From positions 1 to 28,581 of IMG/VR virus record IMGVR_UViG_3300045996_000357: a stretch of 28,581 nt of DNA. One strand, written 5' to 3'. Of the stretch, positions 1-6,059 are shown in pieces (positions within the stretch are counted from its first letter, which is position 1; every line of letters begins with the position of its first letter). A model generated the notes under the pieces. The model did no database searches, was not told the origin of the DNA, and was given only the letters and a program-made list of their open reading frames with translations. The position numbers were made by a program, and so were the translations under genes. The stretch is from a virus.

Positions 1-60
1 GTCAACTAGGAATACCCCTTGACATCTAGGGCATGATATGGCAAAGTAGGGCATAACAGG
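1..60 (+). promoter_or_regulatory. Putative promoter/operator with 20-bp phased repeats
   Basis: A perfect -35-like TTGACA lies at 19-24, but no good -10 box follows at 16-18 bp. TAGG occurs at 7-10, 27-30 and 47-50, exactly 20 bp (about two helical turns) apart. The last two copies extend to the 10-mer TAGGGCATRA at 27-36 and 47-56. A leader of this kind in front of a small ribbon-helix-helix-like gene suggests an operator bound by that protein. The repeats and -35 box are seen directly; the regulatory role is inferred. Confidence 0.35.
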
Positions 61-68
61 AGGAAGCA

Positions 69-221
69 ATGCCCACCAAATTGGCGCAAATCGTTGCCTA
101 CGTTAGCCCAGCCACGAAAGAGCGAATCAAGAAAGAAGTCGAGAAAGAGAAAGATAGCCGCATCACCATCAGTTCATACGTAGATACCGTCCTCCGCAAG
201 CACTTCAAGAAGTCAACCTAA
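69..221 (+). CDS. Small ribbon-helix-helix-like (Arc/CopG-type) protein
   Basis: This 50-residue basic protein starts at an ATG preceded by AGGAGGAAG. Residues 7-12 (QIVAYV) look like a short beta strand. They are followed by a charged helix (about 14-28) and a second helix (about 34-46, SSYVDTVLRKHF), the strand-helix-helix order of Arc/CopG DNA-binding proteins. It is the first gene after the phased repeats, so autoregulation is plausible. No family signature is strong enough to name it. The call rests on size, charge and predicted order of secondary structure. Confidence 0.45.
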   Translation: MPTKLAQIVAYVSPATKERIKKEVEKEKDSRITISSYVDTVLRKHFKKST

Positions 222-236
222 CCAAGGAGGCATCCC

Positions 237-344
237 ATGTCTCAATTCTGGTTTGACGTGCTGATAGTCGCCCCGCTGTTCTGGTTCGGTCTCATCGGGT
301 TCTTTAGCTACGTGATGATTAGCGGCATGAGGGGAGGGAGGTGA
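237..344 (+). CDS. Small membrane protein, 35 aa
   Basis: The gene starts 15 nt after the previous stop, with AAGGAGG at 224-230 as ribosome binding site. The product is short and hydrophobic, with one membrane-spanning segment (about residues 5-27, rich in F, L, I, V, G) and a Gly/Arg tail. Its stop overlaps the GTG start of the following endonuclease gene. Function is unknown. It is one of several single-pass micropeptides in the left half of the window. Confidence 0.5.
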   Translation: MSQFWFDVLIVAPLFWFGLIGFFSYVMISGMRGGR

Positions 345-826
345 AAGAGATACCGCTCAATAAGGGGTATGTAGCTCTGGTCGATGACTCCGACTACGAG
401 GAGTTGTCTAAGCGTAGATGGTTCGTTCATGGACCAAGCGACAACAATTACGCAGTAACAACTACTGGCACTGGCGGGAAGCACGTATACATGCACCGCT
501 TACTTCTGCCATGCGACGACCCAGGGCTTCAACCTGATCACATTAATGGCAATCGCTTAGATAACCGCCGCTCAAATCTTCGCTTGGCTACACGCTCACA
601 GAACAACATCAATAGAGGGCCAGGACGGAACTCAACAACGGGGATCAAGGGCGTTCATTTTTGTCGGGCCAGAAAGCGGTGGAGAGCGGCAATTAAGTGC
701 AATCGCAAGTTTCATCACATCGGTTACTTTTCCGACCCAATGCTAGCTGCGATGGCATACGACAAGGCTGCGCGAGAAATGTTCGGTGAGTTCGCATGGA
801 CCAACTTTCCCAAGGAGGCTATATGA
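341..826 (+). CDS. HNH homing endonuclease with C-terminal AP2 domain
   Basis: This 161-residue protein starts at a GTG with GGGGAGGGAG just upstream. The HNH (His-Me finger) core spans about residues 50-91: H52 in MHRLLLP, D66-H67 in the PDHING motif, and a conserved RLDNRRSNLR/QNNIN stretch ending in Asn. Residues about 101-157 form an AP2-type DNA-binding module (GIKGV, then a central RWRAAI, IGYF, and the AAMAYDKAAREMFG helix). This HNH-AP2 arrangement is typical of free-standing phage homing endonucleases, which nick or cut DNA to spread their own gene. It overlaps both neighbours by 4 nt, so it is built into the translational chain rather than lying in an intron. Target site is unknown. 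Confidence 0.92.
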   Translation: MKEIPLNKGYVALVDDSDYEELSKRRWFVHGPSDNNYAVTTTGTGGKHVYMHRLLLPCDDPGLQPDHINGNRLDNRRSNLRLATRSQNNINRGPGRNSTTGIKGVHFCRARKRWRAAIKCNRKFHHIGYFSDPMLAAMAYDKAAREMFGEFAWTNFPKEAI

Positions 827-966
827 ACGATTACGCGACGGACAAACGTACCCGTTGGGTGAGGGAAGCTCAGGAGATGGCCTGGGTGGATGTGATTGAG
901 GCTAGAGACTTCTTCTTAGTCTGGGTGCTCATCAATTTGATCTTGGCGATTCTAATACTGGCATGA
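823..966 (+). CDS. Small single-pass membrane protein, 47 aa
   Basis: The start overlaps the endonuclease stop (ATGA at 823-826), with AAGGAGG at 811-817. The first 30 residues are polar and charged. The C-terminal segment from about residue 29 (FFLVWVLINLILAILILA) is one strong transmembrane helix that runs to the stop. This is an N-in or N-out tail-anchored layout. Function is unknown. Confidence 0.55.
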   Translation: MNDYATDKRTRWVREAQEMAWVDVIEARDFFLVWVLINLILAILILA

Positions 967-1193
967 GTAATGGGATGGGCGGCGTGGTAGGACACGCACT
1001 GGTAGCGCCCCTAAGCAAGGTAGCGCCTTTCAAGCTGCTAGTCGGTGAGGTTGCCCCAAATCCGGCCCCATCCCTATTCCACGGTTGGTGCTTATCCGCT
1101 GAAAGCACCTCGCTGTCCGACAGCAGCGATCAGGAGAGGTCACGGCTTCTTAGTGTTACCTCACCCGGTCCATTAAGGAGCCGTACCTTCTAA
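963..1193 (+). CDS. Doubtful 76-aa hypothetical ORF
   Basis: The frame opens at an ATGA overlap with the previous stop and closes 10 nt before the next start, so it fills the gap the way real genes do here. Against it, there is no ribosome binding site, and the product is rich in Ser, Leu, Pro and Arg without visible domains. The same DNA also contains several inverted repeats that could fold as RNA (separate entry). I cannot decide between a small gene and a structured RNA. Confidence 0.35.
   Translation: MSNGMGGVVGHALVAPLSKVAPFKLLVGEVAPNPAPSLFHGWCLSAESTSLSDSSDQERSRLLSVTSPGPLRSRTF
1001..1027 (+). repeat. 9-bp direct repeat GGTAGCGCC
   Basis: GGTAGCGCC occurs at 1001-1009 and again at 1019-1027, 18 bp apart. 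It lies just 5' of the inverted-repeat region. Its role is unknown; it could be part of the same structured element or chance. Confidence 0.3.
1044..1184 (+). ncRNA. Possible structured RNA region
   Basis: GGTGAGGT at 1044-1051 can pair with ACCTCACC at 1158-1165. Inside that stem are hairpins GGTGCTT/AAGCACC (1087-1093 with 1103-1109, 9-nt loop) and TCGCTG/CAGCGA (1110-1115 with 1124-1129). ACGGCT at 1142-1147 can also pair with AGCCGT at 1179-1184, which would cross the outer stem like a pseudoknot. No known RNA family is recognised and there is no poly-U tail. It overlaps the doubtful ORF at 963-1193, so this is a competing reading of the same stretch. Confidence 0.25.
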
Positions 1194-1203
1194 GGGAGGA
1201 ACC

Positions 1204-1341
1204 ATGTGGGATCTCGAGGACATTGGATTCTTCTGCTTTAGCGTGGGGGTGGTTGTATTTTTCATCGGCCTGACACTGACAGCGGTGACGTTCTTCGCTG
1301 TGCTGTTCTGGAGCGCAATAAAGATGATCGTGGCTCTATGA
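1204..1341 (+). CDS. Small membrane protein, 45 aa
   Basis: A good ribosome binding site (AAGGGAGGA, 1192-1200) precedes the ATG. After an acidic start (MWDLED), residues about 8-40 are almost wholly hydrophobic (F, V, L, I, G), enough for one long or two short membrane helices. It ends with an ATGA overlap into the next gene. Function unknown. Confidence 0.55.
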   Translation: MWDLEDIGFFCFSVGVVVFFIGLTLTAVTFFAVLFWSAIKMIVAL

Positions 1342-1514
1342 GTGAGAAGCCTGTTACTGATCGCAAGTATCAGCAAGCGCGACGGCGTAGTGCTCGCAAG
1401 AATGCCATGAATAAGTTAGCCAGAAATGCAGTGAAGAAGCTGACAAAGATTCATGTCCCAGGGCTTGGAGTCCTGAAGGAGAGTCCAGAGGGCGAATTTA
1501 CAGATGAGGAGTAA
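1338..1514 (+). CDS. Basic hypothetical protein, 58 aa
   Basis: The start overlaps the previous stop (ATGA). The first 40 residues are strongly basic (many Arg and Lys, including ARRRSARK), and the last 12 are acidic, ending FTDEE. Such a split-charge small protein may bind nucleic acid, but no domain is recognised. It is followed 4 nt later by the next start. Confidence 0.45.
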   Translation: MSEKPVTDRKYQQARRRSARKNAMNKLARNAVKKLTKIHVPGLGVLKESPEGEFTDEE

Positions 1515-1518
1515 CGCC

Positions 1519-1686
1519 ATGAAACCCATACAGACCTATTACTTCAAGGACCGTGTTGCTCAGATATGGCCATCAGCGCACCTCTGCCGCTGCAAGACTA
1601 TGCATGTGATGTTTTACAACGTAGGCGGCGTTACCTACTGCCCGAACTGTATTAAGGAGGAGCATGATTCCGCAGCCAATAATTAG
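1519..1686 (+). CDS. Small putative zinc-binding protein, 55 aa
   Basis: I chose ATG 1519 because GAGGAG at 1506-1511 sits 7 nt upstream; an in-frame ATG at 1504 lies inside the previous gene. The protein has a CxC pair in the middle (LCRCK) and a CxxC near the C-terminus (YCPNC), which together could hold one zinc ion. Function unknown. The 3' end overlaps the next gene by 23 nt. Confidence 0.5.
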   Translation: MKPIQTYYFKDRVAQIWPSAHLCRCKTMHVMFYNVGGVTYCPNCIKEEHDSAANN

Positions 1687-1942
1687 GTTTGAGGTTGAGC
1701 ATCTAAAGCACTGCATCTTGCACGCCTTCTCTGAGTACGCCTTGTCTTTCGATAAAGATATTAAGGAGGCCATCAATAGGTTCTGCAAGCCAGAAAATAT
1801 CCAGCGGATTATGAACGAGGCGGTACGGGAAACGATGGAGCAGGCCATCAATGATGAGGTCCAATCGTTCTTCCGCTTCGGCAAGGGCCGTGAGGTTATC
1901 AAGAAAGTTATAACCAAGAACTTGGAGGAATCTTACCTATGA
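1664..1942 (+). CDS. Hypothetical helical protein, 92 aa
   Basis: ATG 1664 has AAGGAGG at 1653-1659. The product is predicted mostly alpha-helical, with charged amphipathic stretches (for example EYALSFDKDIKEAINRF and ETMEQAINDEVQSFF). No catalytic motif or known family is recognised. It overlaps the preceding zinc-motif gene and couples by ATGA to the next. Confidence 0.55.
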   Translation: MIPQPIIRFEVEHLKHCILHAFSEYALSFDKDIKEAINRFCKPENIQRIMNEAVRETMEQAINDEVQSFFRFGKGREVIKKVITKNLEESYL

Positions 1943-2037
1943 ATGCCTTGGCTAAGGCCCGTCTGTTAGTCATTCTATTGCTCCTCGGCTGGTTATTCTC
2001 GGTCTTATACGCCTTGCTCTACATGGGGGTGCGCTGA
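1939..2037 (+). CDS. Single-pass membrane micropeptide, 32 aa
   Basis: ATGA overlap with the previous stop and GGAGGAA at 1924-1930 support the start. Four polar or basic residues are followed by a near-continuous hydrophobic stretch (residues about 8-29), giving one transmembrane helix with a basic N-terminus. Function unknown. Confidence 0.45.
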   Translation: MNALAKARLLVILLLLGWLFSVLYALLYMGVR

Positions 2038-2264
2038 TGCCTAATGGTAGCAGATGGACGGATCATTGCCTGTCACAGTTCAGACGCTATTCAACAAACA
2101 TACGGGCTGAGTTATTAGCCGACGCTCGACTGGCAGCCAAGAAGAACCCGATTACCCCTGAGCATGTGGACTGGTTACGGGAACAGATGGTGATACAGAA
2201 CAGACTGCGATACGAGATTAAGTCACATCATGCGGAAGGGGGCTTCAATGGGACGGCCGACTGA
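2037..2264 (+). CDS. Hypothetical protein, 75 aa
   Basis: The ATG shares its first base with the previous stop (TGATG). The product is basic and helical, with several Arg/Lys-rich segments (for example RRYSTNIRAELLADARLAAK). No domain is recognised. It sits directly before the exonuclease halves and overlaps the first of them by 17 nt, so it may belong with the recombination genes, but nothing in its sequence shows a role. Confidence 0.5.
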   Translation: MPNGSRWTDHCLSQFRRYSTNIRAELLADARLAAKKNPITPEHVDWLREQMVIQNRLRYEIKSHHAEGGFNGTAD

Positions 2265-2475
2265 AGGCTACAAGATTGACGGTGAGCGGGTGCCGGGAGT
2301 GACCACTGTTATTAGCCGCTTCAAACCTTCCGGTGGTCTCATCCACTGGGCATGGTGTCAGGGTCGTGATGGGAAGGACTATCGGGAAACCCGTGATGCT
2401 GCGGCTGATGCTGGCACCATCGCGCATGACTTAGTTGAGACTGACATTTATGGAGCACAAATGCCATGGGACTAG
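2248..2475 (+). CDS. PD-(D/E)XK exonuclease, N-terminal part (split gene)
   Basis: ATG 2248 is chosen because GGAAGGGGG lies just upstream; an in-frame ATG at 2230 lacks such a site. The 75-residue product carries the N-terminal features of Cas4/RecB-like phage exonucleases: a VPGVTTVISRF start and the GTxxH motif (G56-T57-I58-A59-H60). It stops just where such proteins normally continue. The missing acidic and lysine residues are in the overlapping -1 frame gene at 2466-2939. Together the two give about the usual length of a single phage exonuclease. It could be a natural two-subunit enzyme, an unseen frameshift, or a sequencing error. Confidence 0.7.
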   Translation: MGRPTEGYKIDGERVPGVTTVISRFKPSGGLIHWAWCQGRDGKDYRETRDAAADAGTIAHDLVETDIYGAQMPWD

Positions 2476-2939
2476 ACAAGCGTATTGCCGGTGTCATGTC
2501 GAAGTACAAATGTTCTGAGCAGACTGCTATCCAAGCACTAGGAGCCTTTGATGCCTACAAAGAATGGAAAGCCCAAACTAGCCTTGACGTTGCGGAAGCT
2601 GAAATCAGTCTCGTCTCAAATGTCCATCGCTTTGGAGGGACGCTTGACGCTCTATTCGTGCGAGGCGCTCTGGCGCTCGGGGATTGGAAAACAAGTAACT
2701 CCGTCTATGCCGATTATCTCATTCAGCTTGGAGCCTACGCCATCCTCTGGGAAGAGAACTATCCAGATCGGCCAATTACGGGAGGCTTCCATCTCCTTAG
2801 ATTTAGTAAACAGGAACGTCAAGATGATCCTGTATCCTTCGCGCACCACTACTGGTCAAACCTCGACCTAGCCAAAGAACAGTTCCTACTGTACCGCCGT
2901 GCTTACGACATTGATAAACGATTGACCAAACTCGTCTAA
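2466..2939 (+). CDS. PD-(D/E)XK exonuclease, C-terminal catalytic part (split gene)
   Basis: This 157-residue product carries the catalytic core of a RecB/Cas4-family nuclease: acidic residues at E44/E46, D61 in GGTLDAL, D73-W74-K75 as the D-x-K motif, and Q87 in QLGAY as the helix that follows. Its own ATG lies inside the last codons of the N-terminal part, with a weak GGAG 10 nt upstream. Partnered with the ERF annealing protein just downstream, it would make 3' overhangs for phage recombination or for repair of replicated DNA. No canonical slippery heptamer is visible in the overlap (2445-2475). Confidence 0.75.
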   Translation: MGLDKRIAGVMSKYKCSEQTAIQALGAFDAYKEWKAQTSLDVAEAEISLVSNVHRFGGTLDALFVRGALALGDWKTSNSVYADYLIQLGAYAILWEENYPDRPITGGFHLLRFSKQERQDDPVSFAHHYWSNLDLAKEQFLLYRRAYDIDKRLTKLV

Positions 2940-2948
2940 GGAGGACGC

Positions 2949-3749
2949 ATGGAATTAGAAATGTGGCAGAGCAGTTCAATCAAGGAACTAGTGACAGCGA
3001 TAGTCAAGGCGCAGCTGGCCATGAAGCCAGCGAAGAGAGAATCAAATAATCCATTCTTCAAATCCAAGTATGCCGATCTGCATGAGTGCTGGGAGAAAAC
3101 CAATCCATTCAGAGAGAACGGTATCGCCATTATTCAATGCCCCATGCCTAGTGATGAAAAGACGATAGCCATTGATACAGTCATGGCGCATGGCCCGAGC
3201 GGGGAGTGGATGCGAAGCCGCTTGCTCATGCCGATTGCGAAGATTGATCCCCAAGGCGCAGGCAGTGCCATCACCTACGGCCGGCGCTATGCCTTGGGCT
3301 GCATGACTGGCTTAGTGACCGATGAGGATAACGACGGGAACATACTGAAACGGCAGGAGGACGGCGCTAGGGCGACGCTGGGAGAGGGGGCTAGCCTCTC
3401 CACGAAGCGGGGCTTTGGATACCAGAAAGCTAGCGATGCTCCTGCCCCAATAAAGCCAGAGAACGGACCTGTAACGCAGCTGCCTCCTGCTGCCGTTGCC
3501 CCTCCACAAGCACAGGATAGCTCTGGCCCCTATATCGTCAAGATTGGCCGGCAGAAGAATGAGCCGGTGAATGCGCTCTCTAATGAGAACTTAAACTGGG
3601 TGCTCAACTACTACCTCGACAAGATCAGAGACATGCCGAACAGCAAATACATGAGCGAATGGGAAGAAGCCGTGTTAGCCCTGCAAGCCGAGAAGGACGA
3701 GCGCACCGATTATAACCGGGAGGCCGAGGATGCGATGCCCCAAATGTAG
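2949..3749 (+). CDS. erf: ERF-family single-strand annealing protein
   Basis: The 266-residue protein starts after AAGGAGG at 2938-2944. The ERF domain covers about residues 8-130. Its signatures are NPFFKSKYADL (residues 34-44), and DPQGAGSAITYGRRYAL followed by GLVTDEDNDGN (about 99-127), both strongly conserved in this family. ERF proteins form rings on single-stranded DNA and anneal complementary strands in phage recombination and genome circularisation. The Pro/Ala-rich segment (about 150-195) is a linker to a short helical C-terminal tail. It follows the exonuclease halves, the usual nuclease-annealase pairing. Its last 20 nt overlap the next gene. Confidence 0.93.
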   Translation: MELEMWQSSSIKELVTAIVKAQLAMKPAKRESNNPFFKSKYADLHECWEKTNPFRENGIAIIQCPMPSDEKTIAIDTVMAHGPSGEWMRSRLLMPIAKIDPQGAGSAITYGRRYALGCMTGLVTDEDNDGNILKRQEDGARATLGEGASLSTKRGFGYQKASDAPAPIKPENGPVTQLPPAAVAPPQAQDSSGPYIVKIGRQKNEPVNALSNENLNWVLNYYLDKIRDMPNSKYMSEWEEAVLALQAEKDERTDYNREAEDAMPQM

Positions 3750-3966
3750 TGGCTTAATTGTCCTGAATCATGATGAATGGCTTTGCCTGAACTGCTCATA
3801 TCGGCCGGCCAATGACGTACGGCCGCAAGTCCGTGTGCGGCTCTCCTGCTACTACTGTGGGCATTACCCACCGGACCTCACCTTGAGCAATCTAGCCTGC
3901 ACGCTTTGTCACCATCGTCAGATGAACTACAAGCGCAAGAAATTGGTGTGGGTGGAATGTGAATGA
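3730..3966 (+). CDS. Double zinc-ribbon protein, 78 aa
   Basis: It starts inside the 3' end of the ERF gene, with GGGAGG at 3719-3724 upstream. Four CxxC pairs are visible: CPKC and CLNC in the first half, then CYYC and CTLC in the second, making two probable zinc ribbons. Basic residues near the C-terminus (YKRKK) would suit nucleic-acid contact. No exact family can be named; its position suggests an accessory role in recombination or replication. Confidence 0.7.
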   Translation: MRCPKCSGLIVLNHDEWLCLNCSYRPANDVRPQVRVRLSCYYCGHYPPDLTLSNLACTLCHHRQMNYKRKKLVWVECE

Positions 3967-4111
3967 ATACGACGCACTTAAGGAAGATACTCGTTGGGCG
4001 ATGGAGAAGTTTATTGCTGAGGCTATCGTGTTGAGCGTGGAGCGCGGCTACAACTTAGACGAGGACCAAGACTATCAACGTGCCCAAGCCTGGTTAGAGG
4101 CCAACAAATGA
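3959..4111 (+). CDS. Hypothetical acidic helical protein, 50 aa
   Basis: The GTG start overlaps the zinc-ribbon stop by 8 nt, and its stop overlaps the RusA-like start (ATGA). The ATG at 3963 opens a different, very short frame. This acidic, helical product (rich in Glu, Asp and Trp, ending AQAWLEANK) fits the gap exactly. No domain is recognised; it may be a small partner of the recombination genes. Confidence 0.55.
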   Translation: MNEYDALKEDTRWAMEKFIAEAIVLSVERGYNLDEDQDYQRAQAWLEANK

Positions 4112-4470
4112 CGTTTAAGCTCATGGGTCAGCTCCCCAGTGGGAAGAACCGTATCATTGTGACCCGCTCAGGCCACAGATTCCCCGATCCCAAGTCCCGA
4201 TTCCCTAAGTGGCGTGATGAGGCCATGAAACAGATATTCACGCAGATTGCTGACAAGCCAATGGTGGTTCATAAGTGCAAGCTCGTTGTTGATTATGTAC
4301 CTGGGGATGCTCGAGTCAGGGACTGCGCTGGAATGATTGATGCGCTTTGCCATGTGATGGAAAAGGCCAAGGTTATAGAGAACGATGGCCTGATCCGCGA
4401 TGTGGAATGGCATGAGTTCCCCATAGACCGTGAGCATCCTATGGCGGTGGTGACGGTGAAGAGGCTGTAA
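4108..4470 (+). CDS. rusA: RusA-like Holliday junction resolvase
   Basis: At 120 residues it matches the size of RusA. An N-terminal SGKNR segment (residues 11-15) is followed by the family's metal-binding region: R71-D72, D78 in MIDAL and D93 in ENDGLIRDVEW. RusA cuts four-way DNA junctions as a homodimer. In E. coli RusA the motif reads RDxDN; here the second acidic position is Ala (74) and the Asn is Gly (75), a weakened site. The overall pattern and neighbourhood still fit. The starting ATG overlaps the previous stop. Confidence 0.82.
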   Translation: MTFKLMGQLPSGKNRIIVTRSGHRFPDPKSRFPKWRDEAMKQIFTQIADKPMVVHKCKLVVDYVPGDARVRDCAGMIDALCHVMEKAKVIENDGLIRDVEWHEFPIDREHPMAVVTVKRL

Positions 4471-4637
4471 TGCCACTCATAGAGTTTAAAGGTTTTTATT
4501 TCGATTGCGATGATGAGCAAGTGGTGGAAGGCGTTGCGCTAGGCACCTACTACAGTTTCATTGATAAGAGGGCAACCTTCGCCATGTTCGATGTCAAGGA
4601 TGAGGATACGGTGTTGCTGCCGTTGGAGAACCTATGA
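4470..4637 (+). CDS. Hypothetical acidic protein, 55 aa
   Basis: Starts on the last base of the resolvase stop (TAATG) and ends with an ATGA overlap into the next gene. The product is acidic with a run of aromatics (FKGFYFDCDD) and looks like a small beta-rich domain. No function is recognised. Confidence 0.5.
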   Translation: MPLIEFKGFYFDCDDEQVVEGVALGTYYSFIDKRATFAMFDVKDEDTVLLPLENL

Positions 4638-4780
4638 CCGCTAACGCCTTTGTCTATCTGATGATGACGCTCAATGCCTGTGCCTCCATTGCCTATGTCT
4701 GGCAGGGGGACTGGGTGAAATCGCTGTATTGGGCCTGTGCCTTTGGATTGAACTTCTGCGTGGTCCAGATGAGGGGATGA
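4634..4780 (+). CDS. Small two-pass membrane protein, 48 aa
   Basis: ATGA overlap with the previous stop. Two hydrophobic stretches (about residues 4-20 and 29-44) are separated by a polar QGDWVK turn, suggesting a helical hairpin in the membrane. Size and topology would suit a holin-like or anti-host peptide, but its place among replication genes does not support a lysis role. Function unknown. Confidence 0.5.
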   Translation: MTANAFVYLMMTLNACASIAYVWQGDWVKSLYWACAFGLNFCVVQMRG

Positions 4781-5383
4781 ATGGCACAACGATTTCTGAT
4801 CGTAAAGAACTTTGAGAAGTACAATCCCGGCTCTACCCGTTCCTATCCATGGATCAAACTCTACCGGGACATGCTCCTTGATGTGGACTTCCTCCAGCTA
4901 GATGTGACCAGCCGTTACCTGTACGTTTGCCTGCTCATCCTTGCGTCAGACCATGCTAACAAGATACCCATGAATGTGTCTTACCTGTCTCACCGTTGTG
5001 CCATGGATGTGTCAGAAACTATGTTAAAGCCGCTATATCGCTCAGGGTTCCTGCAAGCATCTCGCAGTACAATTGCACGCCTAGATAAGAATAAGAGTAG
5101 AGAAGATCAAGATGTAGATATAGATGAGAGCTCGGCTACGCCGCCTAAGCCTCAACTGTCACGACGAGAGAAGTTGGAAGTATTCAGCCTCACTGATGAG
5201 GACCGAGAATGGGCAACCGATAAGCTCGGCATTACCAACCCTGATGACTACGTGGATGAGTTCAAGGACTACTGGCGAGCGGAGCATGACAAGAAACTCA
5301 AGGGCGATTGGCAAGCTACGTTTAGAAACCGGCTGCGATGGCTCAAGGATAATAACAAGCTCAAGGCGAACGTATGGGCATGA
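4781..5383 (+). CDS. Phage replication initiator with DnaT-like C-terminal domain
   Basis: This 200-residue protein has an N-terminal winged-helix-like region (about residues 22-95; WIKLYRDMLLDVDFLQLDVTSRYLYV is the recognisable start) of the kind in phage replisome organisers. A charged linker follows. The C-terminal region (about 135-190, SLTDEDREWA through FKDYWRAEHD to GDWQATFRNRLRW) matches the DnaT-like single-strand-binding domain found in lambda-O-like initiators. It would bind the phage origin and recruit the host helicase through a loader. The next gene may be that loader. Its start follows the previous stop directly, with GAGGGG upstream. Confidence 0.75.
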   Translation: MAQRFLIVKNFEKYNPGSTRSYPWIKLYRDMLLDVDFLQLDVTSRYLYVCLLILASDHANKIPMNVSYLSHRCAMDVSETMLKPLYRSGFLQASRSTIARLDKNKSREDQDVDIDESSATPPKPQLSRREKLEVFSLTDEDREWATDKLGITNPDDYVDEFKDYWRAEHDKKLKGDWQATFRNRLRWLKDNNKLKANVWA

Positions 5384-5721
5384 CGCAAGAGGTTTTCAAA
5401 GTTGAATTTAAGCGGCTCTGTGAGGGCTTTAGCTACCAACCTCGGCCGGCACAAGTTGCAGCGTTCTACGACCGCTTACAGCATGTCCATGAGGCTGATT
5501 GGCGGGAGGCTGTGACCGATTTACTCTGTGCACCGTACTTTCCAAAGACGATTGATGTGATGCTCGAGGCTGTAGAGAAGCGAGCAGATCAGCGTAGGAG
5601 AGGCGCTGTGCACCGTGAGCGTGTCCAGGCTGAGCGCATTGTCAATGCCGTATCATTACGCGAGGCCATGCAGGATAAGCCTGAACTCATGGCCCCACTG
5701 AAACGCATTCTAAACCTATAA
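5374..5721 (+). CDS. Possible helicase-loader-like protein
   Basis: The 115-residue product follows the initiator with a 10-nt overlap; AAGG 7 nt upstream favours ATG 5374, though ATG 5380 would give the ATGA overlap common here. It is helical, with an aromatic-rich N-terminal half (QEVFKVEFKRLCEGFSYQP, ADWREAVTDLL) and a basic coiled C-terminal half (KRADQRRRGAVHRERV). No ATP-binding motif is present, so it is not a DnaC-type ATPase. The loader assignment rests on position and general character only; it may be an unrelated replication accessory protein. Confidence 0.4.
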   Translation: MGMTQEVFKVEFKRLCEGFSYQPRPAQVAAFYDRLQHVHEADWREAVTDLLCAPYFPKTIDVMLEAVEKRADQRRRGAVHRERVQAERIVNAVSLREAMQDKPELMAPLKRILNL

Positions 5722-5751
5722 GCGATTAGGCATGACCAGCGTGGGGGAATT

Positions 5752-5919
5752 ATGAACGAAGAACAAGCTGAGAATATCATGAAGTATTTACAGGATGAGT
5801 CATGGAGTTACGTCGGTTTCCAGAAGAATGAAATGCTTGGTCAAGTGCTGATAGACGGCTACTTCACTGCTGAACAGCTTGAGGCGATTGCGTGGCGCTT
5901 ACGGAACCCTAAGCCATGA
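5752..5919 (+). CDS. Hypothetical protein, 55 aa
   Basis: A ribosome binding site (GGGGGAA, 5743-5749) precedes the ATG after a 30-nt gap in which nothing else is seen. The product is helical and mildly acidic, with a repeated helix pattern (EQAENIMKYLQD, then AEQLEAIAWRLR). No domain is recognised. Its stop overlaps the next start (ATGA). Confidence 0.5.
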   Translation: MNEEQAENIMKYLQDESWSYVGFQKNEMLGQVLIDGYFTAEQLEAIAWRLRNPKP

Positions 5920-6059
5920 ATCCCCGGCCCATCACCGCGTATATTATTCAGCACTGTGTGGTGTGTAAGAACGCCGCAGTACGAGTGCCAGTCAATGCCA
6001 CCATGAGCCGGCCGATCTGCAAGTGGTGCGAAGCCAAGGAGGGACGCGATGAGTTATAA
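5916..6059 (+). CDS. Small zinc-finger-like protein, 47 aa
   Basis: Coupled to the previous gene by ATGA. Two CxxC pairs (CVVC and CKWC) about 20 residues apart suggest one zinc-binding knuckle. The gene ends in a stretch (KEGRDEL) encoded by a ribosome binding site and start region shared as an exact 19-bp repeat with the next gene. Function unknown. Confidence 0.5.
   Translation: MNPRPITAYIIQHCVVCKNAAVRVPVNATMSRPICKWCEAKEGRDEL

Noticed and set aside
981-1080. Possible tRNA (TGGTAGCGCC looks like a D-arm)
   Set aside because: No matching acceptor, anticodon or T-arm can be folded; the T-loop consensus is missing.
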